Source of the DNA: Berghia stephanieae
Lineage: Eukaryota > Mollusca > Gastropoda > Nudibranchia > Aeolidiidae
Direction: 5' to 3'
Length of the DNA: 64,000 nucleotides
Assembly: GCA_034508935.3 (NCBI GenBank)
Contig: CM067447.1
Span: forward strand, 30,424,070-30,488,069
Part shown: positions 11,301 through 21,615 of the stretch, piece after piece
Numbering within the stretch: the first letter of the stretch is position 1
Layout: each line of letters begins with the position of its first letter
Notes under the pieces: generated by a model
Database searches by the model: none
The model's input: the letters and a program-made list of their open reading frames with translations, nothing else
What the model was told of the DNA's origin: nothing
Translations under genes and position numbers: made by a program

Positions 11301-12109
11301 CCCACAGAAAATTATCTTGGTGCAGCTGTCTTTCTTGATTGTTTTTACTGTTGTTGTGGAAACAGTCAGAGAAGGTTCTGCTCTTCCAGTTGCAAAGCAA
11401 GGCTGAATTTGGATGGGTTTGAAAGTTGCTGACTTTTTCTTTGTTTTTCCAGTCGTGACATTTTGTTGCTCTATTTTTCTTTCCAAGTTTCCTTCTTTTA
11501 TTTCTTGGATCATGATGCCATGAGTAGAGTGTGTGGTGCCAGACCCATCAGTGGTCTCCTCTGTGAGATCGAAATTATCCCAGCAAAAATGGGTGATTTT
11601 TGGATGTGCCAATGCGGCAGAAGGAAGATTTGTGGAGCATTCAACAACACTGTCGCACATTGCAGTCTCCAGTTCCAAAAGAGTAGAGTGGGATGCGCAA
11701 TGTCCAAAGCGGTTAAGGATGTTTATAATCTGAAAACTTCCAGTCAAATGCCTCACAGTCATCCCCAGAAGTAAATGTTTAGGCATTTTCCATTGTCCAC
11801 AAGTGACATTATATCAAACATCTTGGGCCATGGAACGTACAAGTCTTTCAGACCTACTACTCATATGTCCTGCACCTTGCTTGGATAGGAGTGTAGTAAA
11901 AAATTTGATCAGAGCAGAAGGAAGTTGGTCTTGAGCAGATAGCAAATACTCTGATGTTGGGGGGGGGGGGGGGGCAAGGCATTTGTGAATGATCTTTGAA
12001 AGAATCCAGAATCAAATATCTCAAGGTTACAGCAGCTTCTTGCAGTTTTCTTTCCTCTGATGAGGCACTCTCAATTGCAGCTTCAATTGCACAGCCTTTG
12101 GGGACTTCA
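8321..12109 (-). pseudogene. Academ-like transposase with XPG/FEN-like nuclease domain, decayed
   Basis: Read from 12,109 down. First block: AIEAAIESASSEERK, a proline run caused by a G16 tract at about 11,959-11,974, then ALIKFFTTLLSKQGAGH and an in-frame TGA at 11,816-11,814. Next MPKHLLLGMTVRHLTGS and GTTHSTHGIMIQEI (11,786-11,286); then a frame change and YMPVINAPI, GFEEIVTEAGLCAHGSMDRV and MNHHNYAKYL (11,400-10,378). A frame change at a G-run near 10,400 leads to DMTIEQTINKHAKTKGG (10,391-9591). A frame change at a T-run near 9612 and an in-frame TGA at 9439-9437 precede the C-terminal part ending at 8321. That part carries EEADTRIILH (near 9170), VVRSPDTDVFLFL (near 9110) and GVHAFTGCDTTS (near 8950), which resemble the acidic metal-binding blocks of XPG/FEN nucleases, and an acidic tail. 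The Cys-rich N-terminus is not found. Two of the frame breaks are at homopolymers and could be sequencing errors. Confidence 0.68.
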
Positions 12110-12111
12110 TT

Positions 12112-12715
12112 ATTATAGAGAAAATGGCTATCAAAGATTTAAAAACCCTATATAGCTTTGTAAAATATTTTATGATATGAGGCAAAAAATGAGAAATGAC
12201 AATAAAATTCCACTATTTATTGCATTTGAAGCAATTTTAGGGTGATAAACAATCATTTTATGCACAAAAATGAGTTCACGAAAAATTGCACCCGATGACC
12301 TTTCAAGGGCCATAACTCCTGTAAATGATACTTGAAAAAACTGTAACACCCGGATTAATTTGTGTTATATGTCCCTGAAGCATGCCTGAATTGTGCTAGT
12401 GCAAAATCCCTCTTGTTTATTCATCCTGAAGGGAAACAAGTACACTGTAATAGATTTTTTTTTCAAATTATAGAGAAAATGGCTATCAAAGATTTAAAAA
12501 CGCTATATGGCTTTGTAAAATATTTTATGATATGAGGCAAAAAATGAGAAATTACAATAAAATTCCATTATTGATTGTATGTGAAACAATTTTAAGGTGA
12601 TAAACAACCATTTTATGCACAAAAACGATTTCACAAAAAATTGCACCCAATGACCTTTCAAGGGCCGTAACTCTCGTAAATGACACTTGAAAAAACGGTA
12701 ACACCCGGATTAATA
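12112..12715. repeat. two-copy subterminal direct repeat of the Academ-like element (about 249 bp, period 355)
   Basis: The segment starting attatagagaaaatgg at 12,112 recurs at 12,467 and runs in both copies to acacccggattaat (ending about 12,358 and about 12,712). About 106 bp of other sequence lies between. The 3' part of each copy is also complementary to the left subterminal region near 7560-7610, so the element has one left and two right subterminal modules. Confidence 0.8.
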
Positions 12716-12801
12716 CTCAAGATATATTGCTGTTTCAGAAAAACCATGTGGCGAAAACTCCCCCAGGGGGGGGAGGGTTTCGCCCACTGGCCCATGCACT
12801 A
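12650..12801 (-). repeat. Academ-like right terminal inverted repeat
   Basis: Reverse complement of the left end. The terminal six bases are perfect (gcacta here, tagtgc on the left) and are followed by the TAC target duplication at 12,802-12,804. Confidence 0.75.
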
Positions 12802-12804
12802 TAC

Positions 12805-13096
12805 GCAGGGACAAAAACATACCAGCTAACCAAGCCATGTCGGGATACTTCCAAAAACACGGGAACCTTTTCAGAGGAAGACCGATCACAACACTCCCTG
12901 TGATCCTAAACAAAAACATCACAACACTTGGACAAAGCATTAGTCTCATAACGGCAGGGGACCTTGAAAATCTGAGAACCCTAGCAGAGGACCGGCAATA
13001 TTGGAGACACCTCACACAGGAAATACTGGAAACAGCCAAGGCGACCCGATCTTTCGGTCGAGACGCGAAAGGCATCTAAGTCAAGAAGTAAGTCAA
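12805..13096 (+). pseudogene. 5'-truncated LINE 3' end (second piece), unresolved clade
   Basis: Continues the 7429-7458 frame: RRDKNIPANQAM, GRPITTLPVILNKNI, then LRTLAEDRQYWRHLTQEI and a stop at 13,077-13,079. This is the usual C-terminal tail of an endonuclease/RT LINE protein (R-x-GHxL ... LAxDRxxWRxL). After the stop the element ends in short AAGTC-type tandem repeats (13,078-13,096), a plausible 3' tail, directly followed by the second gtatcaac. Total length of the insertion without the DNA transposon is only about 322 bp, as expected for a strongly 5'-truncated LINE. Confidence 0.72.
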
Positions 13097-13104
13097 GTAT
13101 CAAC
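13097..13104. repeat. target-site duplication, right copy (gtatcaac)
   Basis: Matches 7421-7428 and marks the right edge of the nested insertion. Confidence 0.85.
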
Positions 13105-13965
13105 TCTCAAAATATCTACAAATAAGATACTAGTTGGTGAAAATATTATTAAACCTAGTTCTTGTGTGAGAAATCTTGGGGTGTATTTAGATCAAGGGTT
13201 ATCCATGGAAGATCATGATAAAAAAGTATGTCACTGCTGCAACTATCATGTTAGAAACATTGGAAGAATCAGACATTGTTTTGATGAGAATATTACAAAG
13301 ATGCTTTTTAATTCTTTGATTACTAGCAGATTAGAATACTGTAATGCATTATCATTGGCTGTCAAAGGAGATTAATTCATCAACTACCAAAAAAATCAGA
13401 ATAAAGCGGCTGGACTTATAAAAGTAACGAAAGAAAAGAGATCATATAACGCCAGTTCTCCAGGAATTGCACTGGCTTCCTGTGAAGTTTAGGATAGAAT
13501 TTAAGATATTGTGCTATGTTTTTAGAACATGTATGGATTGGCACCTGAATATTTGCAGGAACTGAATAAAAATATAAACCTACTCGAAATTAAAGATCAT
13601 CCCAGGCCCAACTTCTAAAAGCTACCATCTCAAAATCAACTTTTGGTAGAAAAAAAGCCTTTTCATCCATTGCTCCATACCTGTGGAAAGCACTCAGTCC
13701 TCGGACAAAGTCCTGTGAAAATGCATCATCTTTCAGGAAAATGTCTGAATACTGAGTTGTTCCGTAAGGCTTATTTTTTAAGAAATAGATGTTGCTTAGA
13801 TTTTGTTTCTGTATTCATGCATGTAGTGTTGTGACTTTTAATTAGTTTTTTGTTTTTGTTTTTTAAACATTTTTATTATGTAAAGCGACGCAGAGCACGA
13901 TTAACGTGGATATTTAGGCGCTATATAAATTCAATATTTACTATTTATTTTATTATTATCACATG
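13105..13965 (+). pseudogene. CR1/L2-like LINE, right half (RT C-terminus and 3' UTR)
   Basis: Resumes with LKISTNKILVGENIIKP, CVRNLGVYLDQGLSMEDH, NIGRIRHCFDENITKMLFNS and TSRLEYCNAL, the thumb-side region of CR1/L2-type RTs, then degenerate coding to about 13,600. The 3' UTR ends with gtaaagcgacgcagagcacg, aacgtggatattt and gcgctatataaattc followed by a TTATT-rich tail (about 13,875-13,960), the conserved L2-type tail. Same family as the copies at 6303 and 50,395. Confidence 0.8.
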
Positions 13966-14460
13966 ATTACCATCCAATCACAGAAGACATGGGCCACAGG
14001 CCGGACCAGAGAGGGAGTATAGAGGTTTTGAAATTACAGCACTAGGAATAAGTATGAGCTATAGAGGTAGTTTTAAGTAAAGTAAGGACATACAGAAGAC
14101 ACCACACTACAGAATGAGTGCGAGGTGGATGTGTGAGGAGTAGAGCTGTACCACTCACCGATGAGTCTGTCTCCTGCATCGTAAAAGGATGGGGTCCAAC
14201 CTACTCCCTAACCCGGTCATACCACCGGGGACTCGGTCGCGCCCATAACAAACTCAGTCGAAACAGGGAACACTACGGGAAGGTGCTGTTATGGACCCAG
14301 TAATGCATGAGAGGCCATATGCAATTATCTCTGTCAGACAGGATTACGCGGCGATCAATGTAACTGGAAATGAGAGGTGTTGGGTTCGAAATGCACATAC
14401 ATTTATTTTCAACAAGGGGAGGTCGGCCCAGACATTGCAGCTCCCCTTTTGGACAGTTAA
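13966..14460 (+). repeat. interspersed repeat R1, copy a (shared LINE flank)
   Basis: From about 13,966 the sequence is homologous to 51,311-51,870: shared stretches include gagagggagtatagagg, agtaaagtaaggacataca, actcggtcgcgcccataac and gagaggtgttgggttcgaaa. In both places it lies directly downstream of the same LINE tail. No coding potential. It is either a 3'-transduced/duplicated flank or an unclassified repeat. Confidence 0.7.
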
Positions 14461-14464
14461 AACA

Positions 14465-15120
14465 AAATGATCTCAGACTCATGTATCTAGAATTTAAAAA
14501 GTGTTTATAAGAAGTATGTATTCCACTCATATTTTTTTCAATTAAAGGTGAAAGAATACCATTTTAAAAAAACTAAGTTTTAGTTTAAAATTGTATCTTA
14601 AAGAATCAGATTATATTTTTCTCAGCAACTTCAAAGGACAGGTAAATTTTCATAACTGTCAGAATGTATCAAGTTGTCGAGGAAGTAATTCCATAACTGT
14701 GTTGCACCGGACTAAAAATGAATGTGTGCATTCACTCCGGAATGGGGTAGCCAATTGCAGTGCTCCTCTCTTGTTTTTGTTTTTTTTTTGTTGTTGTTGT
14801 GGTCTTTAGTGTGTAATGCTCTAACATGCTTATTTCATCACCTTAGTGGTGCCGGGTCCTGACAGACACCAGCGACAGTGATTCTAATAATCCTCACTGT
14901 CTTGTGATAGTCTCAGAAAGTCGAAGGTTGTTTCATGTATATCTCTCGGTAACGTCCTGAGACATGTGCATATCATGTCCGCTGTCTCCATCGGCAACAT
15001 TTTCCATCTGTCCCAAGAAGATCAGTCTCTCGATTCTGAGTTTTCCCTTCTTAATGCTCTAGGGAAAGAATGTCTTTTGTACTTCCCTCTCTCGTAACAT
15101 TTTCTGCTCTTACACTAACA
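14465..15120. other. intergenic, no gene recognised
   Basis: AT-rich, a T-run near 14,780, no supportable gene or element. Confidence 0.5.
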
Positions 15121-15123
15121 TAA

Positions 15124-15415
15124 AATACGTTAATTGAATCCCTGGGTTGAAAGTGAAATCGGTCGTTGAATCATTTCAGCAAATATTACATAAATAACAT
15201 CTTACTCAATTAAGCATAATATTGAACATGAATCCATAGGTTTAAAGTCAAAGGGTTGAATCAATTAAGCAAGTGTTACATAATAAATATCGGGCCCATT
15301 AAAGCGTAATATTGACATTAAATCCATCGGTTGAAAGTATCACAGGTTGAATTAATTTAGAAAGTGTTGCCTTATTGACATCGTACTCAATAAAGCCCAT
15401 CGAAATTAAACATAA
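15124..15415. repeat. diverged minisatellite, about 92-bp unit, three copies
   Basis: The motif (g/a)aatcc-t-ggtt-aaagt recurs at 15,136, 15,230 and 15,320, each followed by a ttgaat(c/t)a-tt and caagtgttaca-like block. Units are clearly related but diverged. Confidence 0.65.
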
Positions 15416-15630
15416 TGTGGGGTAGTTGCACACATATGTAATGGCTTGTGATCGTATAGTGGTGTTTTGGTAGATGGTAGTATTATCCTTTGCGTTGTGT
15501 TGTAGACGTTAATAGTGACGAAAGAGTTCAAGGGCCGATGATGATAACTGAATGTACAACATCAAGACATTCGAATAAAAATCCAGATTCCAAGTTTCAT
15601 TTCTTACAGTTTATTTATTTGTTGTGATAA

Positions 15631-15795
15631 TTCCGAAATCCAAATCAAATAGCATGATCATAATTCAATCGGTTTCATTAATTCCAAATCCAAATCAAAT
15701 AGCATGATCATAATTCAATCGGTTTCATAAATTCCAAATCCAAATCAAATTGCATGGTCATAGTTCAATCAGCTTCATAAATTCCAAATCCGTAA
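15631..15795. repeat. minisatellite, 50-bp unit, about 3.2 copies
   Basis: aaatccaaatcaaat recurs exactly 50 bp apart at 15,636, 15,686 and 15,736, with a partial fourth unit at 15,786. The first two units are almost identical. Confidence 0.9.
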
Positions 15796-16061
15796 AATCA
15801 ATCCAAATGTAAATTCATTTTGCCTAAGTAACAATTTTTAATATACGTGGAATAATTCTAAGTCCGTAATATAAAGATTCTTAGTAGGACGCTAGGAAAG
15901 TGCAGCTCATCGTAAAGTAGAATGCAGAATAATCCCATTTTCCTCGAAACATCCTCTTTTATCCCTATCAAAATTTTACCCACAGTTCCATTGTTTCCAC
16001 GCCCCCTTGCAGTTTCGACAGTTCCCTGTCAGTCTATAATCCAACCCCTAAGAGTAAGACC

Positions 16062-18893
16062 AAATCATAATCAAACCTGAAACGTCAATTCCTACATAAT
16101 GATGTTAAACCCCGCCTTTTGTGATATAACATTATTTAGATAAATGCCCGTTTCACATGTTTCAACATCCTAAACCATTTTAAGAAAGCTTAACTAAATA
16201 GTACTCAACACGATAACCTGTCCATTAACTTGAGTAATAAGGTCCATTATAACCTTGGACATAAATATGTGTTCCCCAAACGTATCACTCACAGACCAAG
16301 TTTTACTGATATAACTGCAATGTGCCCATTAAGCCCATTTGCTGTAACAATTGACCACCCTGTACCAAAATTCTTAGATAACCTCTGGCATAAGCTTACT
16401 CTCTTACATACGCCCCTTTCTTAGAATTTAAATTGAGTTAAAAACAATTTCAATTTTTTAAAAATCAGTAAGAGATCAATCTATAAGCAATGTCTAATTA
16501 AAATTAGATAATAAAATGTAAGAAATAGTTTATCAAAATGACAACACTTATGCCAGTTTAATATTTTAAAAAGTTTAAATTTGAGATAAATCAACATCAA
16601 AGTTGATTACAACATCTATGTATATGTCGATTATAGTTTTTAAAGTATTACAACATCGATAATAAGATAATGATCAATTAAAAGTGATTAAAATTTAAAT
16701 TTACCAACACCAAAGATGATTGAAATTTAGATATATAAAAATCGATTATACTTTTTAAAAACAACATCGACCGTAAAATATCAATTAATTAAAAGTTCAA
16801 AGAAAAATTATCTTTTCATCTTAAATTCCATCTTCATAGCAATACAAGTGTTAATTCCCGTCATATTTCATCATATATCCATATTCTTGCTTGAAAAAGA
16901 ATGGTTCAATTTCCATTTGTGATATACTCACGTTGTCTTATTCAATCTCAAATTCAACTCTATACGACATGGGTGATAATCTCAGCTTCCATGAATGTTT
17001 ACTCATTTACTGTCATCTCAAAACCAATACCTTGTATAGTCCCTTATATTGTATGTTTCCATTTAAACAACATTTTACATTAATTCCAACTTATAATATG
17101 TGGTACAAATAATATATTATAGACATCTAGATCCATATACGAAGGATTACATTTCAATTAGTAATAAAAAAAATATTTTAAAATAAATCATAATAATAGC
17201 ATTATCATCATTTTAAAATTCAAGTTGAAGTTATTGTCATTCATTGTTCATTGTTGATGTTTCAATTGTTAAGCTTTTTAAGTCATCAGGGTGTAGTTTA
17301 CAACTACAATGAAATCATAATCAAACCTGAAACGTCAATTCCCACATATTGATGTTAAACCCCGCCTTTTGTGATATCACATTATTTAGATAAATGCCCG
17401 TTTCACATGTTTCAACATCCTAAACCATTTTAAGAAAGCTTAACTAAATAGTACTCAACACGATAACCTGTCCATTAACTTGGACATAAGGTCCATTACC
17501 TTAGACATAAAAGTGTCCCCAAACGTATCACTCACAGACCAAGTTTTACTGATATAACTGCAATGTGCCCATTAAGCCCATTTGCTGTAACAATTGACCA
17601 CCCTGTACCAAAATTCTTAGATAACCTCTGGCATAAGCTTACTCTCTTACATACGCCCCTTTCTTAGAATTTAAATTGAGTTAAAAACAATTTCAATTTT
17701 TTAAAAATCAGTAAGAGATCAATCTATAAGCAATGTCTAATTAAAATTAGATAATAAAATGTAAGAAATAGTTTATCAAAATGACAACACTTATGCCAGT
17801 TTAATATTTTAAAAAGTTTAAATTTGAGATAAATCAACATCAAAGTTGATTACAACATCTATGTATATGTCGATTATAGTTTTTAAAGTATTACAACATC
17901 GATAATAAGATAATGATCAATTAAAAGTGATTAAAATTTAAATTTACCAACACCAAAGATGATTGAAATTTAGATATTTAAAAATCGATTATACTTTTTA
18001 AAAACAACATCGACCGTAAAATATCAATTAATTAAAAGTTCAAAGAAAAATTATCTTTTCATCTTAAATTCCATCTTCATAGCAATACAAGTGTTAATTC
18101 CCGTCATATTTCATCATATATCCATATTCTTGCTTGAAAAAGAATGGTTCAATTTCCATTTGTGATATACTCACGTTATCTTATTCAATCTCAAATTCAA
18201 CTCTATACGACATGGGTGATAATCTCAGCTTCCATGAAGGTTTACTCATTTACTGTCATCTCAAAACCAATACCTTGTATAGTCCCTTATATTGTATGTT
18301 TCCATTTAAACAACATTTTACATTAATTCCAACTTATAATATGTGGTACAAATAATATATTATAGACATCTAGATCCATATACAAAGGATTACATTTCAA
18401 TTAGTAATAAAAAAAATATTTTAAAATAAATCATAATAATAGCATTATCATCATTTTAAAATTCAAGTTGAAGTTATTGTCATTCATTGTTCATTGTTGA
18501 TGTTTCAATTGTTAAGCTTTTTAAGTCATCAGGGTGTAGTTTACAACTACAATGAAATCATAATCAAACCTGAAACGTCAATTCCCACATATTGATGTTA
18601 AACCCGCCTTTTGTGATATAACATTATTTAGATAAATGCCCGTTTCACATGTTTCAACATCCTAAACCATTTTAAGAAAGCTTAACTAAATAGTACTCAA
18701 CACGATAACCTGTCCATTAACTTGGACATAAGGTCCATTAACTTGGACATAAAAGTGTCCCCAAACGTATCACTCACAGACCAAGTTTTACTGATATAAC
18801 TGCAATGTACCCATTAAGCCCATTTGCTGTAACAATTGACCACCCTGTACCAAAATTCTTAGATAACCTCTTGCATAAGCTTACTCTCTTACA
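16062..18893. repeat. 1.25-kb tandem repeat, about 2.3 copies
   Basis: A unit beginning aaatcataatcaaacctg starts at 16,062, 17,312 and 18,555 (periods 1250 and 1243). Copies one and two are nearly identical over their whole length. The third is cut off at 18,893, where unrelated sequence begins. Each full unit contains a short open stretch (16,891-17,112 and 18,134-18,355, 73 codons) that I consider chance because it has no recognisable motif. The unit is AT-rich with no RT, transposase or tRNA-like signal that I can see. Confidence 0.92.
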
Positions 18894-19060
18894 ATAATAT
18901 GGATTGAACGCTGAAACTGAATCTAGGGGATGGGGACAGAAACTCCTCTAAACTGGGGGAGAAGTTGCCAGGCTTCTCCACCAGCAAGAGGAGGCACTGG
19001 GTGGCTTCGGCTTCGGTCGAATGGCAAAATCGCTTCATCAGTGGGGACTTTCCACCTGTC
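18894..19060 (+). repeat. fragment of interspersed repeat R1
   Basis: Stretches such as actcctctaaactgggg, aagaggaggcactgggtgg and ggcttcggtcga match 51,888-52,010. This piece continues R1 past the portion present at 13,966-14,460. From 19,061 to 19,430 no feature is recognised. Confidence 0.7.
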
Positions 19061-19439
19061 CAATATGTACAAATTGTGGAACGAACCCGAAATCGCAGAG
19101 CATCTAGTTTAACGGTATGTTGTGACAAAGCTTCCGGGCGGGTTTACGACGGTGCACGAGTGCGGTAAAGAATTTGATGATTGGATCGATCGTCTTATCA
19201 TAGTAGTGTGAGTACCATTAGAAACTGCTGCAGAACGCTGTCACATGCGATTTCCTATCCATTGAAAATCCTCTGGATGAATCATGCGTACCTGTTTCAT
19301 GTGCGCAGTCACGTAGGCTCACACCCTTCTTGTACCATCCTGATAAGAGAATGGGTTTTAAATGAGAAATCATTTCGGGCATCGGACCTGGCACGATATA
19401 TTACTACACTATCATATTATTTAATTTGATAAAGAATGG

Positions 19440-19986
19440 TCAATAAATATAATCCCATTTTCCATTACCCAAGCATTTTATCCGGGGTTCAATATAAAAG
19501 TCTGTCCCCGTTGTTTCAACAAGATTTCCTAAAGTGTATGGATTGACTTCAAGCAACTGGCACTCATTCTTTTCTTGGATCCAATAACAGCCGTTACACA
19601 GGTAACCTCTTTTTCTACACATCTCAACACAAGCTAGTGGCGCATCAACTATGCCGGTTACCTTTACGACGGCATTGTCAACAATCGTATTTTTTACGAC
19701 ATTAAAAACCTTTGGTATTGTCATGTGGCAATCAAGATCTCCTCTTTTTTTGCTCACCATTACCTCCAATTCACAAAAATTGAAATGACCCTTGACCTTT
19801 CTTAGAATTCTTACGTATCGTGCATACGCAGGTACTTCACAATCAAACAACTTGGTTCCTTTGAAGATAGTGTCAATGTATGTGCAAAGCACGCCTTTGT
19901 TTGTTGGAAAACCAGGATCGAATTTTGGGTTTGAAAGGAATAACTCGATATAGACATATCTGATCCTCCAATGATAACCTTGGGCT
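19440..19986 (-). CDS. last exon of a secreted FTP-lectin plus PAN/apple protein
   Basis: A continuous open exon on the minus strand. The acceptor, a pyrimidine-rich stretch ending ttatttttcag, lies just above 19,986. The frame reads AQGYHWRIRYVYIELFLSN, PTNKGVLCTYIDTIFKG, LFDCEVPAYARYVRILRK and HFNFCELEVMV, which is the second half of a fucolectin (FTP, F5/8C-like) domain with its typical GRYVxI-x-LxxCELEV ending. A cysteine-rich PAN/apple-like segment follows (LACVEMCRKRGYLCNGCYW, NECQLLEV), then KCLGNGKWDYIY and a stop at 19,440. FTP domains bind fucose-type glycans outside the cell; PAN domains bind proteins or sugars. The exon joins in phase to exon 1 at 41,194-41,539 across a 21.2-kb intron. 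No AATAAA is obvious in the first bases downstream. Confidence 0.78.
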
Positions 19987-19989
19987 CTG

Positions 19990-20640
19990 AAAAATAAGAA
20001 GAAGAAAAAAAGACGTTATAAAAAGCTAGGGTTCTTAAATAATAATTAAAATATGACGGCCTTTGTGAACTTAAGTTAGTCCGCTTTCCGGTACAATCAG
20101 CTGATTGCAAACGGGTCGAGTTCTCAGCCTTCTCGATTCTCGGTCCAATTTCGATTTTTCGAGCGCAAAACCTGAATTTGATTTTGGTTTCAACAGTGTC
20201 TTTATTCTCTTTGGACTATTTACTGTGACATATTATACATATATTTCTACTTCATGCTGGATTATCCTTAATTAATTGTGTTTATTTCATATTATTTTTA
20301 CTTTTTACACGTAATTTCATGTTTTAGCCTCGACTGAGTCAACAAACACGCATCAAAAAATTTACTATTTAGACTCTGATCTCTTTGGTTGTCAACATTT
20401 TCACACTTCATACATTATTTACATTATCTTACCATTTGTCATTTTGCTGCCTTGTTTAATTTGTGAGACGCGTAGCCCTCTCGGGTAAGGTCTTTCTTTG
20501 CCTTTCCTTCACGTGTATTCGCTGTGTTGACTGTTATTTTCTTTTACCTATCACTATTTCAATCGAATATTTAAAAATTCATTAAAAACAAGTAGTGGTG
20601 ATGGTCCTTTGCTAGTTTACATCAAAGTTTAATTGCCATT
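19990..20640. other. intronic sequence, no feature recognised
   Basis: AT-rich DNA between the acceptor of the last exon and the CAT/CAC-rich block. Nothing supportable. Confidence 0.5.
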
Positions 20641-20659
20641 ATGTCACCGGAAGTGACCC

Positions 20660-20761
20660 CCCCCCCCTCACCCTCCAACAACCACATCGTAATCACAACC
20701 ACCAGTACTACAACCACCACCGCCACTAAATCACCACTACTACTACAATCACCACCACCAT

Positions 20762-20816
<55 letters not shown>

Positions 20817-20870
20817 CTACCATTACTACTACAACAACCACCACCACAGTATCATCACTACCACCACTAC
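20660..20870. repeat. degenerate (CAC/CAT)n array, gypsy insertion target
   Basis: Imperfect CAC/ACT/CAT triplets with a pure (TCA)n core at about 20,763-20,815. The same kind of triplet sequence resumes at 28,009-28,120 beyond the Ty3/gypsy element, so the element landed in this array. Confidence 0.9.
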
Positions 20871-21615
20871 TGTCACAGTAAAGATTGTTCACAATTATCT
20901 TATTAAATTTTATTTTATTAAGAACTGAATTCATCTCACTCCAGTTATATTTCGGTAGGCTTAGATAAACTTTACCTTCTAATATTAGATCGTCTTTCCT
21001 TTTATAGCCTTCCCTCGAATTAATTTCTAATTAGTGAATACTTTTCGTTCTACATTCTGTCACGTAGCCACTTATTATAAAAGCTGATAGGTCTAACACT
21101 CTACACTCACTTTCTCTCCACAATCTATGCCGGACGGCCAGTCGCTCTATTCCTATATATATACTGGAAGATTTTTATCTTTTGGGACTTTGTAGATATT
21201 ATATCTACACCATTAAGACGCCGGAGCTTTTAACTTTGATTGTATAATCTTCAAGGATCAAACCCAAGCCCGCTGTACTACACTATAACCTCTTTCCAAT
21301 TGCCTGGAAGCGGAATTTTACGAGTCCAATCCTGTTATCAGAGGAATAGATCATCCAAGCCCATCAACTGCCTGGAAACGTAAACTTATGAACCTGACAT
21401 ATTATCATAAGTTACGTAAAATATTCATATCTCTATTTGTAACTGCCACGATCACTGTTTATCTCTTTTAATTAAATTTCATCATTATTTTTATTTCATT
21501 GTAAACAAATCGTTAATTGTTTTTCATTTATAGTAACTAGTAAATTCTGGGGCCTCATTCTACATAGATCTTTATGCATAGTCGAGTAGCTCTTTACTCA
21601 CTTGAGACCATGACA
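20871..21615 (+). repeat. left LTR of the Gmr1-like element
   Basis: 745 bp, TGTCAC...ATGACA, identical to 27,264-28,008 except for one position that I could find. Confidence 0.97.

Larger units (their letters stand above)
7459..12801 (-). mobile_element. Academ-like DNA transposon, about 5.34 kb
   Basis: Both ends begin TAGTGC and continue as imperfect inverted repeats of about 150 bp (left 7459-7610; right 12,801-12,650 read in reverse): TAGTGCTTAGGCCACTGGG against TAGTGCATGGGCCAGTGGG. A C/G-rich run, a GGGAGTTT block and a GTCATTTA-GAGTTA-GGCCCTTGAAA block are shared further in. The flanks carry tac on each side (7456-7458 and 12,802-12,804). Removing the element and one TAC restores an open LINE frame across the junction. 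The long minus-strand gene inside encodes a protein with an XPG/FEN-like nuclease region, the feature that sets the Academ superfamily apart, and a 3-bp duplication also fits Academ. Superfamily assignment rests on family knowledge; the ends and target duplication are seen directly. Confidence 0.72.

Noticed and set aside
16891-18355. Repeated 73-codon frames at 16,891 and 18,134 as a gene family
   Set aside because: They are the same chance frame in two tandem copies of a non-coding 1.25-kb unit, with no motif or codon bias that supports coding.
20641-20928. His-rich or Met-rich protein
   Set aside because: Translation of a CAT/CAC triplet array that also runs into the LTR.
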